Source of the DNA: Gracilariopsis chorda
Lineage: Eukaryota > Rhodophyta > Florideophyceae > Gracilariales > Gracilariaceae
Length of the DNA stretch: 20,109 nucleotides
Direction of reading: 5' to 3'
Assembly (NCBI GenBank): GCA_003194525.1
Contig: NBIV01001024.1
Coordinates: 1-20,109, forward strand
The first letter of the stretch is position 1. Each line of letters begins with the position of its first letter. The translations under genes and the position numbers were made by a program. Shown here piece after piece: positions 1 to 8,637 of the stretch. Below the pieces are notes generated by a model that saw only the letters and a program-made list of their open reading frames with translations, had not been told where the DNA came from and searched no databases.

Positions 1-186
1 GAACTTGATAGCTTTAAGTAAACCTCTTCTTTTTTCTTTCATTTTTTCTTTTCTTCTCCCTTCTTACTACCCAAAAAACTTGCATTCTACAAACAAACTA
101 CCCAAAACACGGTACCCAAATACTCCTTTCACTCTAATGCTTCTTTCACTCCTTAACGCGTGCGAAGCACGCAATGGAGCCACTTG
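1..186 (+). mobile_element. 3' tail of an upstream Helitron copy (partial, unit 0)
   Basis: This stretch matches the sequence that follows the Rep-helicase stop codon in units 1 and 2 (6055-6242 and 12139-12327). It holds a pyrimidine-rich block, an A-rich block with the shared phrase 'gcattctacaaac', and the terminal hairpin at 158-172. The window therefore opens just downstream of another unit's stop codon, so the array extends to the left. No coding sequence is expected here; short plus-strand frames across it are low-complexity translations of the pyrimidine tract. What is seen is near-identity with the other tails; that a whole fourth unit lies upstream is inference. Confidence 0.85.
158..172 (+). 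repeat. Helitron 3'-terminal hairpin of unit 0 (GCGTGC-GAA-GCACGC)
   Basis: This is a perfect 6-bp stem with a GAA loop. It is followed by 10 nt, then CTTG (183-186) and TC (187-188). Helitrons carry a short GC-rich hairpin about 10-12 nt before their 3' end, where it acts as the transposition terminator. The usual terminal tetranucleotide is CTRR; CTTG here departs from it at the third base. Confidence 0.8.
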
Positions 187-210
187 TCCCCCCTTACTAA
201 AGCAAGTTTG

Positions 211-233
211 TCCGTCTGTCTGTCTGTGTGTCA
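211..233 (+). repeat. TCTG-rich simple repeat near the 5' end of unit 1
   Basis: A short run of TCTG repeats grading into GTGTGTC. The same run occurs at about 6269-6292 in unit 2 and 12354-12377 in unit 3, so it belongs to the element and is not an independent microsatellite. It is absent at the array's right edge, where similarity stops at about 18460. Confidence 0.7.
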
Positions 234-270
234 GCTAACGCTCACTCATTGGCTGAAAAATCGGAAGGAG

Positions 271-350
271 GCTGCCAAGTGGAAACGTGGCATTTTATGC
301 GCTCCAAGAGGCATCTTGCACCATAATGCGACACGCGCGGTTTTCTTTAG
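271..350 (+). repeat. Leader inverted repeat, unit 1 (right arm eroded)
   Basis: The left arm contains 'gccaagtggaaacg', as in units 2 and 3. In unit 2 it pairs with 'cgtttccacctggcgcc' at the right. In unit 1 the right arm has been replaced: after 'gcgacacg' the sequence reads 'cgcggttttctttag' before rejoining the common 'gcacgccaca'. The inverted repeat is therefore only half present here. Confidence 0.5.
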
Positions 351-358
351 GCACGCCA

Positions 359-440
359 CAGTAGCCTAGCCGTTTGACTAAAGTAGCCCACCGTTACACT
401 ACAGTAACCGAGCCGTTGCAGTGCAGTGCACATGACCGTT
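359..440 (+). repeat. Four iteron-like CCGTT repeats in the leader of unit 1
   Basis: Four imperfect direct repeats of about 21-23 bp, with consensus near AGTARCCnAnCCGTT. The CCGTT cores start at 370, 391, 413 and 436. Cores sit at 6438, 6461, 6483 and 6506 in unit 2, and at 12552, 12574, 12596 and 12619 in unit 3. Spacing close to two helical turns puts all cores on one face of the helix. The last core is the inner end of the left arm of the 15-bp hairpin. Iterons beside a hairpin are a known layout of Rep origins in rolling-circle replicons. The complement AACGG is also a Myb-type core, so a promoter role is an alternative. Confidence 0.6.
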
Positions 441-472
441 TTAATTACTATTTTTTCAACGGTCATGTGCAC
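426..472 (+). repeat. Perfect 15-bp inverted repeat (hairpin), unit 1 leader
   Basis: Arms 426-440 (GTGCACATGACCGTT) and 458-472 (AACGGTCATGTGCAC) are exact reverse complements around a 17-nt AT-rich loop. Units 2 (6496-6510 / 6527-6541) and 3 (12609-12623 / 12640-12654) keep both arms intact while the loop varies slightly in length. Preserved arms in otherwise noisy sequence suggest a functional structure or protein-binding site. Confidence 0.8.
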
Positions 473-480
473 CAATCGCA

Positions 481-505
481 TTGCACGCTATACAAAAGCG
501 TGCAA
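481..505 (+). repeat. Second leader hairpin (TTGCACGC/GCGTGCAA), unit 1
   Basis: An 8-bp perfect stem with a 9-nt AT-rich loop. Its core GCACGC/GCGTGC is the same hexamer pair as the terminal hairpin, in reverse order. Unit 2 keeps it at 6550-6574; in unit 3 (12663-12690) it is disturbed by inserted bases. Confidence 0.6.
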
Positions 506-1034
506 AGCACTCGCCCACTGAGCGCTCGCGTTCTCCTTCGCTGTGGTTAACCTACGGTGTGGGTTCTAGCACTCTGGCGAGTCAGGACGTCTGAAAAAGG
601 TACGCTGGCGGTACCGGCGGGATCTGTTAAGTTTAACTTTCTCACCAAACAACGCGTTCGTCATCCAGATTTAATTGGTTCGGCAACTATTTCTGGGTGG
701 CGTTTCACGTGAGGTACGATAGCTCCCCACAAAACGTGCTTGCGCGGAAGGAGTAGCCCTTGAAGAGTCTAGAAAGGGGGACAACAGAGTACGAGTCGAG
801 CAACAGCGGCTCTGTCTGGATCTAAGGAACTGTTAAAGGGAAACGGTCTTCGGACTAAAGTACGTCCAGCACAGAGTTGCCTAGCGATTTTGGGATTGTA
901 AATCTCGCAGTCCTGGCAGACTCTCCAGCACGGCCCCCTGTTTACTCTGTACAGGTCAGTTCCCAATCTAGGCGGTTTCTTTGTGGTCAAGATATTCTAT
1001 CTTCGCTGCAACGATCCAAAACTTCGGTGCTAGG
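506..1034 (+). other. Conserved non-coding leader, unit 1
   Basis: About 530 bp with no supported gene. It is nearly identical in all three units (about 6575-7107 and 12691-13229), apart from single-base indels. It holds minor palindromes such as GGTACgctggcGGTACC near 600. The longest frames on either strand use TTG starts or are not kept between units, so they are not called. It presumably contains upstream promoter or transposition sequences. Confidence 0.5.
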
Positions 1035-1172
1035 TGCATAAAAGGTTTGGCAGCCCGTAGCACAATTGTTCTCGACCATATCCTTTTTTTTCTTTTTTCT
1101 TTCTTTTCTTTTTTTTGCTTTGCCGGTCTTTGGACAGTTTTTTTTTTTGTGTGGTGTGCTTAGTCTTTTAAA
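1035..1172 (+). promoter_or_regulatory. Putative core promoter and 5' untranslated region, unit 1
   Basis: A TATA-like element TGCATAAAAGG at about 1035-1045 lies some 130 nt before the ATG at 1173. It is followed by 'cacaattgttctcgacc' and a long pyrimidine tract (1081-1116). A second T-run ends just before the start codon. The block is conserved in units 2 and 3. The tract followed by 'ttggacag' resembles a 3' splice site, so a 5'-leader intron is possible but unproven. Confidence 0.45.
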
Positions 1173-2549
1173 ATGCCTCCAACTCAGCCCAGTGCTTCAG
1201 GCGATGCCACACGTGAGCAGAACCGTCAACGTACTGCTGCAAGACGTCGAGCAGAGTCCAGTGAGCAACAGGCAGAGAGGAGACGTCGTATAGAGAGCGA
1301 GCAGCCATACGGAGGGCAAATGAAACTGAGGAACAGCGTGAAGCACGAAGAGCAGCTGATAGGGAACGTGCGCGAAGAAGAAGGGCTAGAGCTCCGCGCG
1401 CACACTGATGACGTTCGTGAGGCCACCGTACAGCCACTGCTTCGGCACGAGCTTCAGAGACGCCAGATATCGCGCAAATCGTCAGGCAAACGATCGTGCC
1501 CATCGTGCTGCAAGGCAACAGGATGACCCTGCTGCTGAACATTCTCGCCGTCACTCTGAAAGAACATCTAGACAGGCATCACGAGAGCTCGAGAGCACAG
1601 CTGATCGACAACAGCGTCTTGAAGCTCAGCGCGAGAGCCGAAATGTCGCCCGTCGATTGTTTGACTCGGATAATGTCGATGAGAGTGGCTACATGGACCT
1701 TGGTCTCATGAATGTCGAGTGCCGCTTTTCAAGGCACTGCATTCAAGAGGAAAGGGTTGAGCAGCTCCCGCTCGCAACCTCTTTTCTCGCAGTGCTGCGC
1801 AAAAGGGCATCTCAGCTTCCCTGCGCTTCTGGAGCCTCCGCCTCTTCTTCGCCAACTGCTGACTGCGACTGGGCCCCCGAGAGAACCACTTTCGTGCTGA
1901 GATCCGTGCCTACAACACAGTTATGTCTATGGCTTCCGTCAAGGCAAACTGGGTGAGCCGTGGTTTAGGACTCTACCTTCAATCCTACGATCACCATGCA
2001 GGGACAGATCTATCACTACATGGGTCCGCTCATTCCCGCTCAGGGTGTCCAGCCCGCATTTCTGTCTGTGTACATCCATGACACCGACTATGACGCGCAG
2101 TCTGCGAGGCGAGCGGGGTTGCTGCCCCGCCTCCAACCGGAAACTGCTGTCTCAGTTGGCTGCCATGCTGCACACGGGCAATCCATACGTGCAGACATTC
2201 TGCAGCCTGCGCGAGTGGGCTATCACCGATACGCCAGCAAATACGTATCAGATGGTGATCCATGCTGATAGACGGCCCCGCGGCGAGCATGTTCGTCGCT
2301 ACAACGGGCCCGAGGCGTCGCAAGTAGCCGCCATCATTCCAGGGAATGAGGACGGCGAGATTGGGACGCGCGATATTGTTGTGCGTAGGCGTGGAGAGCT
2401 GACTGTAAATGGTGATGAGGTGCTGGACACTATCCCCGTCAGTCACAGATCGTACGATCCCTTGAGCTACGTTCTTTTGTTCCCATGTGGCCAGGACGGA
2501 TGGCACCCTGAGATGAGGTATTGCCCACCAAACGCCTCGCGAGAGAAAG

Positions 2550-3640
2550 AAGGTGACTCCGCTGATGTATTATTCGTGGCAGCTTTTCGAGAGACCGACC
2601 GAGTTCAGTACGATTCTACGCGGCAAACGGCTCTTCCAGCAGTACATGGTTGACCAGTTCTGCAAGGTTGAGTCGGAGCGTTTGTCTTACTTACGACACA
2701 ACCAGGACAGACTTCGAGCTGCGGACTATACATCCCTGCGGGAGAGCCTGGGTGACTCTCTGCTGGGCGTGGATGAGGCCGATGCTGTTCGCGCTGGACG
2801 ACTGTTCGTGTTGCCCTCCACATTTGTAGGAGGACCGATACATGAGACAGCAAATGCACGACATCATCGCCATATCCAACACCATTGGGCACCCCGATAT
2901 CTTTCTCACGATGAAGTGCAATCCGAACTGACCTGAGATCACCAGGGCGCTGTTCGATGGTCAGCGCGCTCCCGATCGACCCGATCTTTGTGCTCGAGTG
3001 TTTCGTCTCAAGATGAAAGCCTTATACCGTTTTTCATGATAAACAGTTCTTTGGAACCGTTCTTGCTCACTTGCGGGTAATCGAGTTCCAAAAGCGAGGC
3101 CTACCGCACGCTCACATTATCTTCTTCCTCAACGAAGATGCAAAGCAGCAGCTCCGAGACGCTGCTCACATTGACGAGCTCATCTCAGCTGAGATTCCTC
3201 CTTCCTCCGACGCCATCTTACAAGAGTTGGTGCTAAAGCACATGATTCACACTCCGTGCGGTGCAGGCAACTGGTCAGCGCTGTGTATGCGCGAGCTGAC
3301 ATGCTTGAAGCACTTTCCGAAGCCGTTTCGCTCCGAAACTGTACGGCTTGAGAATGAGTGCTACATCAGCTACCGAAGACGCGCTCCTTCCGAGGGCGTG
3401 GTGTCTGTGGAACGAAGCTGCAGGGTCGGCCGTTGACAGCGCGTAGTGACGTTGGACAATTCTTGGGTGGTTGCACATTGCCCAGAGCTTCCCCGCCGGT
3501 TTGCATGCCACATCAACGTTGAGCTATGCGTATCGCGACTTGGCGGTATCAAGTACCTCTTCAAGTATGTGTGCAAGGGTTCCAACAGATTCACCATGGA
3601 GATTGTAGATGAGAACGGACGACATGATGAGATCCAGAAC
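2550..3640 (+). other. HUH Rep endonuclease core, unit 1
   Basis: Rep nicks and joins single strands during rolling-circle transposition. Visible motifs are motif 1, FLTMKCNPN (2902-2928); the HUH motif PHAH, with His codons at 3107-3109 and 3113-3115; and the two-tyrosine motif KYLFKYVCKG, with Tyr codons at 3554-3556 and 3566-3568. The Tyr pair is four residues apart, the spacing of the catalytic pair known in active Helitrons. The Trp that normally follows CNPN is a TGA stop here, and a second TGA at 3434-3436 lies between the HUH and Tyr motifs. Sequence at about 3030-3060 (after 'aaagcctta') is also scrambled relative to unit 2. Confidence 0.85.
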
Positions 3641-4569
3641 TTCCAGAACGCACGGTATGTATCAGGCTCCAAAGCAGTGTGGTGGATGCTCGCGTTCGAC
3701 CTTGTAGATCGCAATCCCCCCGTGGTGCGGCTTGAAGTACACTTGGAAGATCACCATACGGTGTTCTTCAGGGAAAGTGAAGAGCACTCTGCTGCTAACA
3801 AAAAGCCGGCAGGAACCAAGCTGACTGAGTGGTTTGTGGCCAACCAAAAGTACACCGGTGCACAGCATATCCCTTATGCCCAGTTCCCGAGGTACTTTAC
3901 TTGGAACAAATCAAACAAATGCCGGAAGCCGCGTGCATGTCCCGGACGTCGTTCGGTGCCTCGAAGCCAGCCAACCTCCTCCTCAGCGGCCGCTGCAGCA
4001 GCCGATCTATATGCCTTGGCTGGCAGCGATGCGCATGTAGTTGGGCGCATTTACACTGCCAGTCCACGAGAGGGTGAGCGGTACTACCTCCGCCTACTCT
4101 TCACCCACACAGCAGGTGCTACATCCTTTCAGCATCTTCGCACCGTGGATGGTCAGCAGTGTGGTAGCTTCAGGCAGGCCTGCCTCAAGAAGGGCCTTCT
4201 TGCCGACGACAGCGAGTGGAGACGGGCACTACGCGAGTCCTTTCGCTCCTCATTTGTTCTGCTCTCTCATTTGTTTGCCACCATCTTGCTTTACTGCGAG
4301 CCGTCGGACCCCCGTTTCTCTGTGGAGCAGCATCTATCGATGTTCCTGCAGGATATTACGCGCGTCGACATCGCGGCATGATGCACGCACTGGCCGAACG
4401 ACGAAAGAGCCAGCTTCTTACGTTCTCTTAGAAGTGCAAAAGGCATTGCAAGAAATGGGTGGCCACTGGCGTCTCTGTCCATCGTACGGTCTTCCGACAC
4501 CCATGCAGGACCTACCGAAAATGCGCGCTCCAACTCCGTCTCCGCAGCAAATCCATTCGGAGCTGAACG

Positions 4570-6051
4570 ACACTGTGCAAGCTGCCTCCCTCTTCAATGA
4601 GCGTCAGCGTCTGGCGTTCAATACCGTCGTGGGGCCATCCTTCCTGGCGTGTCCGCGGAGAGCTTGCAGGGTCTTGGTGGTCCTTCTACAGCAACGCAGC
4701 CAACCACTCGCGTTTTCTTCTTTGGATGCTCCGGGTGGAACCGGCAAGACCTTCCTCTCCAAGGGCAATTCAGGCCACGTTACGCCTTCGTGGCAAGTCC
4801 TGTCCTTACGGTAGCCACGTCTGCTGTAGCAGCCATACTGCTTGAGGGCGGTCGGACGGCCCACTCCGTGTTCAGGATTCCCATCCCAGCCAACCGCTGA
4901 GAGCACGTGCAACATCCCGGTTCAACTCGCACCTGGCCACTCGGATGAAGAACGTCGACCTCATTATCTGGGACGAGATCGTAATGTGTCACCGCTTCTG
5001 CGTCGAAGCCGTAGACCGCACTCTCCGTGACATTAACGCGCTCGCAGCTCCCTTTGGAGGCAAGTTCGTATTGCTTTCTGGCGACTTTCGGCAGATCTTC
5101 CCGTTGTTCGTGGCGGCTCTCGATCAGTGATCGTCAACGCATGCATCAAACGCTCAAGTCTCTTTTCTCACTTTGCACCTTGAGATTGACTGAGAACATG
5201 CGGCTTTCTGCGCTCCGTCGAGACCCCACAGCCACACAGGAGGCACTGCAGTTTCCAAACACGCTCTTGCAGATTGGAGAGGGCAGACTGCCAGGCACTG
5301 TCCCGCCAAAGCACCCCTTCACCCTGCCAGAGTCCGTACAATGTGTGGAGTCGTTCCGCACCATGGTCCGTATGGTCTTTCATGGTATCGCTCAAAGGTA
5401 CATAGATGCGGATTGGCTAACGTCAACGGTGATTATAACCGCACGAAACTATCGCCTACCAGAGCTCAACGACTATGTAGGCCACATGATACCTGGAGCG
5501 TATCGCACGTACCTCAGTGCGGACAAGGTGAGCGACGACGACGGTGCCGCGCTGCAGTACCCTGTCGAGATGCTCAACACTCTGACTGCCGGGTCAGCGC
5601 TGCCGGACCACCGCCTCAAACTCAAAAAGGGCTTTGTGTTATGCTCCTTCGCAACTTGGATCCCTCAAACGGCCACGTCAATGGTGCCATCTATACCGTA
5701 GAAGACATGCAAAGCAACGTACTGTTCCTTCGACTCGCTTCTGGAGTAAATCGTGGCAACGCACTATGCCTGCCGCGCATGCCCTGTGGACCTGGAGACG
5801 ACAACTTTCCGGTTCCCAACTTCACTCGCACCCAGTTCCCAGTACGTGTTGTGTTTTGCATCACTACCAATAAGGCACAGGGTCAGTCGTATAGTGGTCG
5901 CATCGGACTGGATTTGCGTGATGGCTGTTTCACGCATGGCCAGCTGTACGTCGCCTTTTCTCGGACCACCAACCCGTCCAACATCGTGGCCTGTCTCCCT
6001 GCCGGTAGCACCTCTACCAATAATGTAGTGTACCCCGAAGTTCTTTTGTAG
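4570..6051 (+). other. PIF1-like SF1B helicase domain, unit 1
   Basis: The helicase unwinds the donor strand displaced by Rep. Motifs in order: NERQRLAFNTVV entry (about 4597-4632); Walker A DAPGGTGKT (4725-4751), the only intact one of the three units; Walker B IIWDEIVM (Asp-Glu at 4972-4977); LLSGDFRQIFP (about 5075-5103); RLTENMRL (about 5185); LLRNLDPSNGHVNG (about 5645); and NKAQGQSYSGRIG with HGQLYVAFSRTTNPSN near the C-terminus (Arg finger codon 5962-5964). The protein ends about 30 residues later, with no endonuclease domain after the helicase, so this is a canonical Helitron and not a Helentron. Confidence 0.88.
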
Positions 6052-6242
6052 ACGAACTTGATAGCTTTAAGTAAACCTCTTCTTTTTTCTTTCATTTTCT
6101 TTTTCTTCTCCTCTTCCTTTACTCCCCAAAAATACTGCATTCTACAAACAAATTACCCTAAAACACGGCTACTAAATACTCCTTTCACTCTAATGCTTCT
6201 TTCACTCCTTAACGCGTGCGAAGCACGCAATGGAGCCACTTG
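6052..6242 (+). terminator. 3' tail and terminal hairpin, unit 1
   Basis: After the TAG stop come 'acgaacttgatagctttaa', a pyrimidine-rich block, an A-rich block, and the terminal hairpin GCGTGC-GAA-GCACGC at 6214-6228. The hairpin is intact and followed by 10 nt, CTTG (6239-6242) and TC of unit 2. This is the transposition terminator. No clear polyadenylation signal is visible. Confidence 0.7.
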
Positions 6243-6332
6243 TCCCCCCTTACTAAAGACAATGTTTGTCCGTCTGTCTGTCTGTGTGTCAGCTAACGCC
6301 CACTCATTGGCTGAAAAATCGAGAAGAAGGAG

Positions 6333-6414
6333 GCTGCCAAGTGGAAACGTGCGATTTTATGGCTCCAAGCAGGCATCTTGCACCGCATAATGCGACACGT
6401 TTCCACCTGGCGCC
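6333..6414 (+). repeat. Leader inverted repeat with variable loop, unit 2
   Basis: Arms 6333-6351 (GCTGCCAAGTGGAAACGTG) and 6396-6414 (CACGTTTCCACCTGGCGCC) pair with two mismatches across a 44-nt loop. The pairing extends inwards imperfectly (cgattttat against ataatgcg). In unit 3 the arms are kept but the loop is different and longer. Confidence 0.65.
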
Positions 6415-6436
6415 TTTTGCACGCCACAGTAGCCTA

Positions 6437-6574
6437 GCCGTTTGACTAACAGTAGCCCAACCGTTACACTACAGTAACCGAGCCGTTGCAGTGCAGTGCA
6501 CATGACCGTTTTAATTACCTATTTTCAACGGTCATGTGCACCAATCGCATTGCACGCTATACAAAAGCGTGCAA
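6437..6574 (+). repeat. CCGTT repeats and two hairpins, unit 2 leader
   Basis: CCGTT cores at 6438, 6461, 6483 and 6506 (spacing 23, 22, 23) run into the perfect 15-bp hairpin with arms 6496-6510 and 6527-6541. The 8-bp hairpin TTGCACGC/GCGTGCAA follows at 6550-6574. All elements correspond to those of unit 1, with a one-base shorter loop in the first hairpin. Confidence 0.7.
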
Positions 6575-7245
6575 ATGCACTCGCCCACTGAGCGCTCGCG
6601 TTTCTCCTTCGCTCTGTGGTTAACCTACGGTGTGGGTTTCTAGCACTCTGGGCGAGTCAGGACGTCTGAAAAAGGTACGCTGGCGGTACCGCGGGATCTG
6701 TTAAGTTTAACTTTCTCACCAAACAACGCGTTCGTCATCCAGATTTAATTGGTTCGGCAACTATTTCTGGGTGGCGTTCACGTGAGTACGATAGCTCCCA
6801 CAAAAACGTGCTTTGCGCGGAAGGAGTAGCCCTTGAAGAGTCTAGAAAGGGACAACAGAGTACGACGTCGAGCAACAGCGGCTCTGTCTGGATCTAAGGA
6901 ACTGTTAAAGGGAAACGTCTTCGGACTAAAGTACGTCCAGCACAGAGCTGCCTAGCGAATTTGGGATTGTAAATCTCGCAGTCCTGGCAGACTCTCCAGG
7001 CACGGCCCCCTGTTTACTCTGTACAGGTCAGTTCCCAATCTAGGCGGTTTCTTTGTGGTCAAGATATTCTATCTTCGCTGCAACGATCCAAAAACTTCGG
7101 TGCTAGGTGCATAAAAGGTTTGGCAGCCCGTAGCACAATTGTTCTCGACCATATCCTTTTTTTTTCTTTTTTCATTCTTTTTTTTTTTGCTTTGCCGGTT
7201 CTTGGACAGTTTTTTTTGTTGTGTGTGTGCTTAAGTCTTTTAACA
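6575..7245 (+). promoter_or_regulatory. Conserved leader and putative promoter, unit 2
   Basis: Non-coding leader nearly identical to unit 1. The TATA-like GCATAAAAGG is at about 7109-7118, the pyrimidine tract at 7154-7188, and the start codon at 7246. No gene is supported in the first 530 bp. Confidence 0.45.
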
Positions 7246-8637
7246 ATGCCTCCAACTCAGCCCAGTGCCTCAGGCGACTGCCACACGTGAGCAGAACCGT
7301 CAACGTACTGCTGCAAAGACGTCGAGCAGAGTCCATGAGCAACAGGCAGAGAGAGGCGTCGTAATAGAGAGCGAGCAGCCATACGGAGGGCAAATGAAAC
7401 TGAGGAACAGCGTGAAGCACGAAGACAGCTGATAGGGAACGTGCGCGAAGAAGAAGGCTAAGCTTCCGCCTGCGCACACTGATGACGTTCGTGAGGCCGA
7501 CCGTACAGCCACTGCTTTCGGCACGAGCTTCAGAGACGCCAGATAATCGCGCAAATCGTCAGGCAAAACGATCGTGACGCCCATCGTGCTGCAAGGCAAC
7601 AGGATGACCCGCTGCTGAAAATCTCGCCGTCACTCTGAAAGAACATCTAGACAGGCATCACGAGAGGCTCGAGAGCACAGCTGATCGAACAACAGCGTCT
7701 TGAATCTCAGCGCGAGAGCCGAAATGTCGCCCGTCGATTGTTTGACTCGGATGATGTACGAGAAGTGGCTACATGGACCTTGGTCTCATGAATTGTAGAG
7801 TGCCGCTTTTGCAAGGCACTGCATTTCAAAGAGGAAAGGTGTGTGAGCAGCTCCCGCTCGCAACCTCTTTTCTCGCAGTGCTGCGCAAAGGGCATCTCAG
7901 CTTCCCTGCGCTTCTGGAGCCTCCGCCTCTTCTTTCGCCAACTACTGACTGCGACTGGGCCCCGAGAGAACCACTTTCGTGCTGAGATCCGTGCCTACAA
8001 CACAGTTATGTCTATGGCGTTCCGTCAAGGCAAACTGGGTGAGCCGTGGTTTAGGGGACTCTACCTTCAATCCTACGATCACCATGCAGGGACAGATCTA
8101 TCACTACATGGGTCCGCTCATTCCCGCTCAGGGTGTCCAGCCCGCATTTCTGTCTGTGTACATCCATGACACCGACTATGACGCGCAGTCTGCGAGGCGA
8201 GCGGGGTTGCTGCCGGCCTCCAACCGGAACTGCTGTCTCAGTTGGCAGCCATGCTGCACAACGGGAATCCATACGTGCAGACATTCTGCAGCCTGCGCGA
8301 GTGGGCTATCACCGATACGCCAGCAATTACGTATCAGATGGTGATCCATGCTGATAGACGGCCCCGCGGCGAGCATGTTCGTCGCTACAACGGGCCCGAG
8401 GCGTCGCAAGTAGCCGCCATCATTCCAGGGAATGAGGACGGCGAGATTGGGACGCGCGATATTGTTGTGCGTAGGCGTGGAGAGCTGACTGTAAATGGTG
8501 ATGAGGTGCTGGACACTATCCCCGTCAGTCACAGATCGTACGATCCCTTGAGCTACGTTCTTTTGTTCCCATGTGGCCAGGACGGATGGCACCCTGAGAT
8601 GAGGTATTGCCCACCAAACGCCTCGCGAGAGAAGAAG

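Larger units (their letters stand above)
1173..6051 (+). pseudogene. Helitron Rep-helicase transposase, unit 1 (frame-disrupted)
   Basis: This encodes the single Helitron transposase, expected at about 1,600 residues from ATG (1173) to TAG (6049-6051). In order it shows an Arg/Glu-rich charged N-terminus (starting MPPTQPSASG); a Cys-rich segment with QCCAKGHLSFPALLEPPP (about 1790-1850); the Helitron-like N-terminal domain (HVRRYNGPEASQVAAIIPG, then LLFPCGQDGWH); the HUH Rep core; a Ser/Ala-rich linker near 3970-4010; and a PIF1-like helicase. Reading-frame changes fall near 1290, 1725, 1880, 2140, 2545, 2833, 3050, 4365, 4645, 4765, 5105 and 5640. Comparison with units 2 and 3 shows each is a small indel, many probably assembly errors. 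Two in-frame stops are substitutions: TGG to TGA at 2929-2931 and CGA to TGA at 3434-3436. Family assignment is secure; whether the genomic copy is intact is not. Confidence 0.9.
187..6242 (+). mobile_element. Helitron unit 1 of a tandem array
   Basis: A complete unit of about 6.06 kb lying between two copies of the tail hairpin. The order of parts is: start and TCTG-rich stretch, leader inverted repeat, CCGTT repeats with hairpin, conserved leader, TATA-like box, Rep-helicase frame (1173-6051), pyrimidine-rich tail, terminal hairpin (6214-6228). The edges are set where CTTG meets TC, because the hairpin-to-end spacing of 10 nt equals that of the canonical CTAG end at 19299. Other edges up to about 30 nt downstream are possible, since weak similarity continues past the outer right end of the array. 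It is almost identical to unit 2 except for many single-base indels. Confidence 0.85.

Noticed and set aside
211..233. TCTG run as an independent microsatellite or CRISPR-like repeat
   Set aside because: It recurs only once per 6.1-kb unit at the same place, so it is part of the element.
685..700. GGTTCGGCAACTA as a Pol III B box or tRNA remnant
   Set aside because: No A box or cloverleaf could be drawn around it.
769..990. Minus-strand 73-codon frame with several Cys in the leader of unit 1
   Set aside because: It begins at a TTG, is not kept open in units 2 and 3, and resembles no family I recognise.
1168..1554. Minus-strand 128-codon frame opposite the transposase N-terminus
   Set aside because: Shadow of the Arg/Glu-rich repeats on the plus strand; broken differently in the other units.
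6051..6242. A Helentron-type endonuclease after the helicase
   Set aside because: The frame ends shortly after helicase motif VI and the tail is non-coding in all units.
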